From Albimonas donghaensis (GTDB lineage: Bacteria > Pseudomonadota > Alphaproteobacteria > Rhodobacterales > Rhodobacteraceae): a DNA stretch of 64,000 nucleotides. The notes beneath the pieces were generated by a model. It was given only the letters and a program-made list of their open reading frames with translations. It made no database searches and was not told the origin of the DNA. The translations under genes were made by a program, and so were the position numbers. The stretch is taken from the NCBI RefSeq assembly GCF_900106695.1, contig NZ_FNMZ01000001.1, positions 496,001 to 560,000 of the forward strand, given 5' to 3'. This document shows positions 16,460 to 22,925 of this stretch, piece by piece; position 1 is the stretch's first letter; the number at the start of each line of letters is the position of its first letter.

Positions 16460-17496
16460 CCGGAACGATCGAACGCGAGGCGACGGCCGAGGGGCCGGGC
16501 GCGGTCCAGGGCGCGATCCAGGGCGGGGGGCGGAGCGATCCGGCCGCGGGCGCCGCCGCCCTGGCCGCGCTGGGCGAGGGCGGCAAGGCGAAGCTCGCCC
16601 GCGCGCTGGCCCGCATGGAAAGCCACGCCCAGGCGCCCGAGACCGCCGCGCTGCTCGACGCCGCCCATCAGGCGCCCGTCGGCCATGTCATCGGGCTCAC
16701 CGGCCCGCCGGGGGTGGGGAAGTCCTCGCTCGCCAACCGGCTGGTCGCGTCCTGGCGGGGGCGGGGGTTGCGGGTGGCGGTGATCGCGGTGGACCCGTCC
16801 TCGCGCCGCTCGCGCGGGGCGCTGCTGGGCGACCGCACCCGGATCGCCACCGACCCCGAGGATGACGGGATCTTCGTGCGCTCCATGGCCGCCCGCGACC
16901 GGCTGGGCGGGCTGGCGGAGCTGACCTTTCCCGCGATGATCCTGATGCGCGCGCTTTATGATCGGGTGCTGGTGGAAACGGTGGGCGTCGGCCAGTCCGA
17001 GGTCGAGATCGCCGACATGGCCGACACCGTGGCGCTTTGCGTGCAGCCCGCGTCGGGGGACGCGCTGCAATTCATGAAATCCGGGGTGATGGAGGCGCCG
17101 CATCTGCTGGTGGTCACCAAGGCCGACCTCGGCGGCCCGGCGCGCCGGGCGCTCGCGGACCTCAAGGGGGCGCTGAGCCTTGCGCCGCCGCGGCCCGACG
17201 GCAGCATCCCGAAGGCGCTGATCTGCTCCTCGACATCGCCCGACGGCGCCGACGATTTCGTGGCGGCGCTGGAGGCCCGGGCCGAGGGGCTCGCCCCCGC
17301 GGCGCTGGCGTCGCAGCGGCTGGAGCACACCCGCGCCTGGGCGCGGACCACGGTCCAGGCGGAATACGGGAGAATGGGATCGCGGCTTGCGGCCGATTCG
17401 TTCGAGTCGCCGCATTTTCGCCAGACTCCTTTCTCGACTACGTTAACAGCCATGACAAGCCTCCGTGACGCGCTGCGGGATCGTTTTTCCTGGTAA
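16456..17496 (+). CDS. meaB: MeaB/ArgK-family P-loop GTPase (methylmalonyl-CoA mutase chaperone type)
   Basis: A 346-residue G3E-type GTPase. Visible motifs are the P-loop GPPGVGKSS (83–91), VDPSSRRSRGALLGDRTR, RSMAARDRLGGLA, the switch region VETVGVGQSEVEIADMADT and the base-recognition VTKADL. By family, MeaB protects and reloads the adenosylcobalamin-dependent methylmalonyl-CoA mutase in the propionyl-CoA pathway. No mutase gene is next to it here; instead it is translationally coupled (ATGA at 16456–16459) to the PPDK-like gene. I start at this ATG although the frame is open for another 2 kb upstream, because that part is only the antiphase of the PPDK-like gene. The final ~35 residues, after EYGRMGSRLA, are unusually AT-rich in codons. 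Confidence 0.9.
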   Translation: MTGTIEREATAEGPGAVQGAIQGGGRSDPAAGAAALAALGEGGKAKLARALARMESHAQAPETAALLDAAHQAPVGHVIGLTGPPGVGKSSLANRLVASWRGRGLRVAVIAVDPSSRRSRGALLGDRTRIATDPEDDGIFVRSMAARDRLGGLAELTFPAMILMRALYDRVLVETVGVGQSEVEIADMADTVALCVQPASGDALQFMKSGVMEAPHLLVVTKADLGGPARRALADLKGALSLAPPRPDGSIPKALICSSTSPDGADDFVAALEARAEGLAPAALASQRLEHTRAWARTTVQAEYGRMGSRLAADSFESPHFRQTPFSTTLTAMTSLRDALRDRFSW

Positions 17497-17638
17497 TGGT
17501 TAAAGTCTTCTAAAACAGTATCTTAACGTTTGGTTGCGGCAGAACGCGCAGGACGGCGCGCGCATTATCGCTGGATTTCCCGGTTTTCGCCGTGGTCTTA
17601 GGCGGGTCAGACAGAGCATCAGATCCAGGAGAGGCCCG

Positions 17639-18520
17639 ATGACGCGATCTTCCGATCGCCGGGCCGCGCGCCGCCCGGCGGCCGCGACCCCGCGCAAAGT
17701 CGTCCGTTCCACGGTCGCAGCTTTGGTTTCGGCGCCCGGCGCCGCGTATCGGACGGCCGCCGCCGTCGCCCTCGCCGCGCTGATCGGCGGGGCCCCCGTT
17801 CATGCCGAGACCCCCCGCCTGGGCCCCGACGTCTTCGAGCCGGATTTCATCGCGTCCGCGCTGGCGGGAGAGCGGGAGACCCTGGCCCTGGTCGCGTCGC
17901 GCCGCGGCGCGGTGGACCTCGACGCGGTCGAGGGGCGGGTCACGCCCCGGTCCGGCATGCGCGAGCTCGAGCATCTGAGCATCCAGGACCGCGCCATGCT
18001 CGCCTCGTTGCAGCGGGGCGGCTCCCGCGCCGCCGCCGGGCTGACCGGGGTGGCGGGGCAGGGCCGGCTGGCCTGGGCCGACTTCGACAAGCTGGCCGCC
18101 AAGGGCGACGCCCAGTGGGCCTGCCTGACCGAGGCGCTCTATTTCGAGGCCCGCGGCGAGACCCTGGCCGGCCAGGTCGCGGTGGCCGAGGTCATCCTCA
18201 ATCGCGTCGACCGGGCCGACTATCCCAACACGGTGTGCAAGGTGGTCCGCCAGGGCGCCTCGACCGCGCGCCGCTACGCCTGCCAGTTCTCCTACAAGTG
18301 CGACGGCAAGTCGGACGCGATGAACGAGCGCGGCGCCTACAAGCGCGTGGGCAAGGTCGCGCGGGCGATGATGGACGGTCGCGCGCGCACGATCACCGAC
18401 GGCGCGACCCACTACCATGCCGACCATGTGCGGCCGCGCTGGGCGAAGAAATTCCCCAAGACCGCTTCGATCGGCGATCACATCTTCTACCGGGCGCCCG
18501 GCGCCTATGCGAGCCGCTGA
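17639..18520 (+). CDS. Secreted cell wall hydrolase (SleB/CwlJ family)
   Basis: A 293-residue protein with an Arg-rich N-terminus, a hydrophobic segment (~38–55) and an AxA-type cleavage site (PVHAET). The C-terminal ~130 residues are the Hydrolase_2 (SleB) domain: LTEALYFEARGE with the catalytic Glu, GQVAVAEVILNRV, YPNTVCKVV, CQFSYKCDG and HYHADHVRPRWA. These enzymes cut peptidoglycan (lytic transglycosylase/amidase-like) and in Rhodobacterales occur as secreted housekeeping wall hydrolases rather than spore enzymes. ATG 17639 follows an AGGAGAGG; an in-frame ATG at 17534 has none. It is followed by a strong terminator, so it is a single-gene unit. Confidence 0.88.
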   Translation: MTRSSDRRAARRPAAATPRKVVRSTVAALVSAPGAAYRTAAAVALAALIGGAPVHAETPRLGPDVFEPDFIASALAGERETLALVASRRGAVDLDAVEGRVTPRSGMRELEHLSIQDRAMLASLQRGGSRAAAGLTGVAGQGRLAWADFDKLAAKGDAQWACLTEALYFEARGETLAGQVAVAEVILNRVDRADYPNTVCKVVRQGASTARRYACQFSYKCDGKSDAMNERGAYKRVGKVARAMMDGRARTITDGATHYHADHVRPRWAKKFPKTASIGDHIFYRAPGAYASR

Positions 18521-18559
18521 GCCCGCTGTTCGGGGCGTCGTCGCGCCGAGCCTTTCCTG

Positions 18560-18593
18560 AACGCCGCGCGCCGGGTTCGGCGCGCGGCGTTTT
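18560..18593 (+). terminator. Strong Rho-independent terminator after the SleB-type hydrolase
   Basis: A perfect 13-pair stem (18560–18572 with 18579–18591) around a 6-base GGGTTC loop, followed by T residues, about 40 bases after the stop codon. Confidence 0.85.
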
Positions 18594-18938
18594 CGCAGGG
18601 CGGGGCGGGCGCCGCGACGTCTGACGGCGGTCGAAGGGCGCGGCCCCGGACCTCTCGGCATTCGCCCGCGCCGCCTTCTCCCGCGCCTCCGGCCCCGTCG
18701 GCTGCCTGGTCCATCGCCGCGCCTTCATTCCCCAGGGGCGCCGATCCGCGCCGCGTCGCGGAGTCCCGAGATGATTCGCCTCCCAGTCATCAATGCGACC
18801 CGGGTCTCGGATGTCCTGAGCCGGCGGGACGGGGCGGATTCCGGCGCGCCGATTCCGCAAAGTCATAAGTTACAAACAGAAACTTCGACTTTTCCGCAAA
18901 GGCTGAGCATTCATGGCGCTTCCGGCAACAACCTCAGG
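18594..18938. other. Intergenic leader before the sulfotransferase-like gene
   Basis: No gene seen. The first half is GC-rich like the chromosome; from about 18860 the sequence becomes AT-richer, as expected for a promoter region. A candidate promoter follows at 18939. Confidence 0.5.
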
Positions 18939-18967
18939 TTGACTTTGCAGGCATGTCGGAAAGAATT
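18939..18967 (+). promoter_or_regulatory. Candidate sigma-70 promoter
   Basis: TTGACT (18939–18944), a 17-base spacer and AGAATT (18962–18967), placed about 35 bases upstream of the GTG start at 19003. Confidence 0.45.
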
Positions 18968-19002
18968 CATTCATAAGGTGCACATCTCTTTTGGGGGACG
19001 AC

Positions 19003-19749
19003 GTGAGTTCCAACCTGCTGATACTCCACACATGGCCTCCCGGTTGCGCCGGTCGCGCGCTGGATCGGGCCGTCTTCGCGGCGAATGTGCCGGAGGCGCG
19101 TCGGCTGGTTCTGAACGATCCGATGCACGGTCTTCGCTCCCGCTTTCCCGCCGCGCTCGACCCGTTGTCGGAGGAGCTGCGCGTGGTGACCGGCCGGCTG
19201 CCCTTCGGCTATCTGGACGGGCAGCGCGACCGTATTCTGCATGTCTGCGTGATCTCCGATCCTGAGCTGGCCTTCCTGCGCTTCGCCGCCTGTCTGTCTT
19301 CCGTCTCGGACGCGCATGTGATCAACGCCACCGGGCGGGCTGGGGTGGATCTGCCTCTGACCGATCCCGAATTGCTGGTGGCCCGCCTGCTGGAGCTTCA
19401 GCCGGTGCGTGCGCGGCGCATCGGCGTCGCCACCCGGCTATGCGCCGGGTTGCCGTGCCTTTCGGACAGGCCCGTGGACCAGGCGCAGCTCGCCGCCGCG
19501 CTGGCCAATCTGGGGCGGGTCAACGCGCTTTGCGGGCGCGAAGAGCATCTCGACGCATTCGCCCGCTACCTTGCGGACGTGATGGGGTGGCCCGCCCCCG
19601 AAAGGGGGCTGGCCGAGAAGCTGACCGCGCCGATCCTCGCGCCGTCCGAGCTGTCGCCGAAGCTGCGCGACCGGCTGCGCCAGGCGCTGGATATGGATAT
19701 CCGGCTCCATGCGGCGGTGTCGGGAGAGCTCGGCGCCTGCGTGGCCTGA
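19003..19749 (+). CDS. Degenerate sulfotransferase-like protein
   Basis: A 248-residue protein. Its frame recalls the Sulfotransfer_2 family: a first strand LLILHTWPPGCAGRAL where HxPKTAGTSL is expected, GRLPFGYLDG where the SGHxPFG turn is expected, LHVCVISDPELAFLRFAACL where the RDPxxRFxSxY helix is expected, and REEHLDAFARYLADVMGW where EHLDxxLxxLxxxxGW is expected. The Lys that binds the PAPS 5'-phosphate and the 3'-phosphate RDP Arg are replaced (Pro and Ser), so sulfuryl transfer is unlikely. I chose GTG 19003 with GGGGGA four bases upstream; a TTG at 18991 is possible. The next gene is a GT4 glycosyltransferase, which fits a surface-polysaccharide role. The family call is moderate. Confidence 0.55.
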   Translation: MSSNLLILHTWPPGCAGRALDRAVFAANVPEARRLVLNDPMHGLRSRFPAALDPLSEELRVVTGRLPFGYLDGQRDRILHVCVISDPELAFLRFAACLSSVSDAHVINATGRAGVDLPLTDPELLVARLLELQPVRARRIGVATRLCAGLPCLSDRPVDQAQLAAALANLGRVNALCGREEHLDAFARYLADVMGWPAPERGLAEKLTAPILAPSELSPKLRDRLRQALDMDIRLHAAVSGELGACVA

Positions 19750-19845
19750 TCCTGCGCGGCCTCGGTTAACAAGCCGTCAACCCTCTTCGCGCCATGCTTC
19801 GTCCAGGGGCCGCCGTCAGCGGTCTCGCGCAGCAGGGAGGCCGCG

Positions 19846-20952
19846 ATGAACAAGGGCGTTTGTCTGATCGGACCGGGAGGCGGCAGCGGCCTGCAGGCCT
19901 ATGCCAGGCAGGTGGCGGAGGAGCTGGAGGCGCGCGGCGCCAGTGCGTGGACGCTCTCCGCGCGCGGGCCGTTCCTTGTGACCGCGCCGCTGGTCTTCCT
20001 CACCTGCGCGTTTCGGCTGGTGTTGCTGGCCGCGAATGGCCGTGTCGACTGCGTGCATCTCGTGGTGGCCGAAATCGGAAGCGTCTGGCGCAAGGGACTG
20101 CTGGCCGCCTTGGGCCGCGCGCTGGGGCTGAGGGTGGTGATTCACCTGCACGGGCCGGACCTCGCCGCCGCGGCGCGGGACGCCGGCTGGGCGACCCGCG
20201 CGGCGATGCGCATGGGCGCGCGGCTGGCGGATGTGAACCTGGCCCTGAGCCGCGACCTCGCGCGGTTCCTGACCGAGGATCTCGGCGCGCCGGCGGAGCG
20301 GGTGGCGATCCTGCGCAACGCCTTGCCCGACGCGCCGCCCGTCCCGCGGCTGGCGCCGGCGCGGCCGGGGCGCGATCGTCCGCTGCGGGTCCTGTTCGTG
20401 GCCCCGATGACCCGCAGCAAGGGCGCGCGGGCCGTGGTCCAGGCGCTGGCCATGTTGCGCGCGCACGGGATCGAGGCGGAGGCGGTGCTCGCCGGTTCCG
20501 GACCCGAGCGCGCCCATGCCAGGGGCGAAGCGCGGCGACTGGGCGTCGCCGCGGATTTCCCGGGCCGGATCTCGGCGATGGAGGCCGACGATCTCATGGA
20601 ATGGGCGGATGTGCTGGCGCATCCCTCCTCGCGCGAGGGGTTGCCGCTGACGCTGCTTCAGGCGCTGCGGGCGGGGCTGCCGGTGGTCGCCGCGCCCGCC
20701 GGCGCCATCGGCGAGGCGCTGCCGCAGGGCGACGGCCTGGTGCATATCCCGGCCCGCGACGCTGCCGGGCTCGCAAGGGCGCTGGAACGCTTGGCCAACG
20801 ATCCGCAATGGATGATGTCTCTGGGGGAGGCCGCCCGGCTGGTCTTCGAGAACCGGTTCCGCATGGACCGCCATGTCGACCGGCTGGAGGCGCATTACGG
20901 ATGGACCGCGCCGCAGCCGCGAGGTCTGGAGTTGCCGGTCCAGCCCGCCTGA
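19846..20952 (+). CDS. Family 4 glycosyltransferase
   Basis: A 368-residue GT-B glycosyltransferase. The N-terminal half begins with a Gly-rich loop (LIGPGGGSGLQAYARQ) and contains the HLHGPDL segment before the interdomain hinge; the C-terminal half (from ~180) shows VLFVAPMTRSKGARAVVQAL, LAGSGPER, the donor-binding HPSSREGLPLTLLQALRAG with the EGLPxxxLQA version of the GT4 EX7E motif, and PVVAAPAGAIGE. It transfers a sugar from a nucleotide donor, probably to a surface glycan. Between residues 44 and 64 there is a hydrophobic helix that may touch the membrane. ATG 19846 has GGGAGG nine bases upstream. A nearby partner is the sulfotransferase-like gene 96 bases upstream. Confidence 0.85.
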   Translation: MNKGVCLIGPGGGSGLQAYARQVAEELEARGASAWTLSARGPFLVTAPLVFLTCAFRLVLLAANGRVDCVHLVVAEIGSVWRKGLLAALGRALGLRVVIHLHGPDLAAAARDAGWATRAAMRMGARLADVNLALSRDLARFLTEDLGAPAERVAILRNALPDAPPVPRLAPARPGRDRPLRVLFVAPMTRSKGARAVVQALAMLRAHGIEAEAVLAGSGPERAHARGEARRLGVAADFPGRISAMEADDLMEWADVLAHPSSREGLPLTLLQALRAGLPVVAAPAGAIGEALPQGDGLVHIPARDAAGLARALERLANDPQWMMSLGEAARLVFENRFRMDRHVDRLEAHYGWTAPQPRGLELPVQPA

Positions 20953-21012
20953 GGCGGCAAGCGGGGTCAGGCCCGCGTGAGGGGGCCGCGTGCGGGGGCG
21001 GCGTGAGGGGGT

Positions 21013-21030
21013 GGCGGGGCACGCCCCGCC
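21013..21030. terminator. Hairpin between converging glycosyltransferase and mutT genes
   Basis: An eight-base GC-only inverted repeat (GGCGGGGC / GCCCCGCC) with a two-base centre, located between two convergent genes. No T-run on either side, so it is a weak candidate. Confidence 0.35.
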
Positions 21031-21049
21031 TCCGCCCTTCCTTGGGGCG

Positions 21050-21484
21050 TCAGAGCCAATCCTGCAGGATCGGGATCAGCGGCAGATCCGCCGGCGGCAT
21101 CGGGTAATCGCGCAGGGCGTTGGGCTTCGCCCAGACCAGCTTCTGCCCCTCGCGCCCTCGCGCCACCCCCTGCCAGCGCCGGCAGACGAATAGCGGCATC
21201 ATCAGGTGAAACGTCTCGTAGCCATGGGAGGCGAAGGTCAGGGGCGCGAGGCAGCTCTCCCAGGTCTCGACCCCCAGCTCCTCGTGCAGTTCGCGGATCA
21301 GGCAGGCCTCAGGCGTCTCGCCGGGTTCCAGCTTGCCGCCCGGAAACTCCCAGAGGCCGGCCATGGATTTGCCGTCGGGCCGCTGGGCCAGGAGGACGCG
21401 GCCGTCCGGATCCACAAGCGCGCAGGCCGCGACCAGCACCAGCGGTTTCGAAGTGGGTTCGGCAGGGGGCGTCGCGTCGGTCAT
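21050..21484 (-). CDS. mutT: 8-oxo-dGTP diphosphatase (MutT/Nudix)
   Basis: A 144-residue Nudix hydrolase. The Nudix box is complete: GGKLEPGETPEACLIRELHEELGV (the Gx5Ex7REUxEExGU pattern), binding the metal ions that hydrolyse 8-oxo-dGTP to the monophosphate. The N-terminal VLVAACALVDPDGRVLLAQRP and the C-terminal LPLIPILQDWL end are those of alphaproteobacterial MutT. ATG at 21484; the frame is open for 650 bases upstream but without domain content. The gene is convergent with the glycosyltransferase and stands alone. Confidence 0.92.
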   Translation of the reverse strand: MTDATPPAEPTSKPLVLVAACALVDPDGRVLLAQRPDGKSMAGLWEFPGGKLEPGETPEACLIRELHEELGVETWESCLAPLTFASHGYETFHLMMPLFVCRRWQGVARGREGQKLVWAKPNALRDYPMPPADLPLIPILQDWL

Positions 21485-22517
21485 GGGGCGCTCGGGGTCC
21501 GGGAATTGATGGGCTCGGGGCTTCGCCTCAATGCCCTGTGCGAGTCGGCGGGGCAAGGCGCGCGCGCAGCTGGGGTGTAAGGGGCGCCCGATGGAAGCCG
21601 ACGGCAAGGGGCGGGGCCGCGAGGTTGGGGGCGCTCGCCCCAGGCCGCGGCGCCTCTCGTGGAACGCGCCTGTGATCGTCATCCGGCAAGTTCGGACCCG
21701 CGGGTCCTCGCCCATCGTGTCGAAGAACATCAGCAGGCCATGGCCTTGCCCGGCGTGCCCGCGCGACGCGTCCAAACCGGGCGAGGACATCGAAAAGCGG
21801 GGCGGAGAATGCCCGCCCCCCTCAGACCGGCGGCTGGCCCCATGTCTGACCCGATGCGACTTGGCCGAAACCTGGGGGCCGAACCCGTGAGAAGCGCCGC
21901 GATCATCGTGATGGCGCTCAAGGCCCCTCGGGTCAGGGAACGTTGGCCGAAACCGGCGGCGCCTATGGTCGAGAGCGAACATGACGCGCCAACCTGCGAG
22001 ACCTTGCCGACCCGGATCCACAGCGCGAATTCGATCCTGCTCTTGAGCGAAGTGATTAGTCGCAGATGCGACGTCGGGGGGCTGCCCTGACGCGGCCGCG
22101 TCGCGCGGCTGGCAGGGGCGGGTGTTCGAAAGCAACGATGAGACGCGGACTCAGCGCCGCCGCATGGCAGCCAAGACCTCCGCCCGTCTCGACGCCTCGT
22201 GTCGCCCCCTTTTCTCGGTATCACGCGATCGCCGCGATCCCGAGTGGGGCGCAATGGGGGGCGAGAACTCGCCGACGTTGCGCCTGTTCCCTGCGCCACC
22301 AGCGGGGGCGCCGCGCTCATCCCGCCTGCGCCCGCGCCTTGCGACCGGCGCATCTCCGTCTGCTGGGTCGATTTTGGATCGGCATCCGGGAAGCCGGCGG
22401 GGCCTGCCCTGGCGGGGTTGTTTCCCCGCGTGGGCCCTCAGGCGGCAGGCAACAACGATAGGCCAGCCTCTCAGCGCGAGCTTCGCCGCGATCTTGCGGG
22501 GGCGGCGCCCCAGGCGA
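21485..22517. other. 1-kb region without a recognisable gene
   Basis: I find no coding signal I trust on either strand. Long open frames exist only as expected from GC content and none has a recognisable motif. Base composition is a little lower in GC than its neighbours (notably 21880–22080, which contains AT-richer words unlike either flanking gene). It may be a decayed gene or an old insertion between mutT and the sensor operon. Confidence 0.5.
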
Positions 22518-22925
22518 TCACGGCTCGGGTGCGGCGGGGCCGCCGAGCGCGAGTTGGGCGGAGAGGCCGTCCCGTGCGGCCTCGAGCTGCGAAAGATCGG
22601 CGCGCTTCGCCGCCGCTTCCATGGCGTTGAGCAGGCGGCCGATCTCGACGAAGCCCAGCAGCTGCGCGTGACCCGCGGCGGCATGCGCCTGGCGGCCCAG
22701 CCCCACCCAGTCGACGGAGCCGGGGCCGATCATCGGCGGCGTCCGCGAACCCGCCGCGTCGCCGCTCAGGGCGGCGATCTCGTTGCGCAGCGCCTCGACA
22801 TGTTCGCGCAGCCTGTCCGGGGGCAGAACGGTCAAAAGCTCGGCCCGTCGCGCCTCGCTCATCTCGTCGCGCAGGGCGGGCGGGCGCGCAGGGGGGGGGC
22901 CGGGGGCGGGATCGTGCAGGGTCAT
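22518..22925 (-). CDS. Hpt (histidine phosphotransfer) domain protein
   Basis: A 135-residue protein. After a Pro-rich N-terminus there is a helical region with RQAHAAAGHAQLLGFVEIGR followed by LLNAMEAAAKRADLSQL, matching the Hpt four-helix bundle pattern (xAHxxxGxAxxxGxxxLxxLxxxxExAAxxGD); H81 is the expected phospho-accepting His. It would pass a phosphoryl group from the REC domain of the hybrid kinase encoded just upstream to a distant response regulator. Its ATG overlaps the kinase TGA (ATGA at 22922–22925), so the two are translationally coupled. It lacks other domains. Confidence 0.7.
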   Translation of the reverse strand: MTLHDPAPGPPPARPPALRDEMSEARRAELLTVLPPDRLREHVEALRNEIAALSGDAAGSRTPPMIGPGSVDWVGLGRQAHAAAGHAQLLGFVEIGRLLNAMEAAAKRADLSQLEAARDGLSAQLALGGPAAPEP

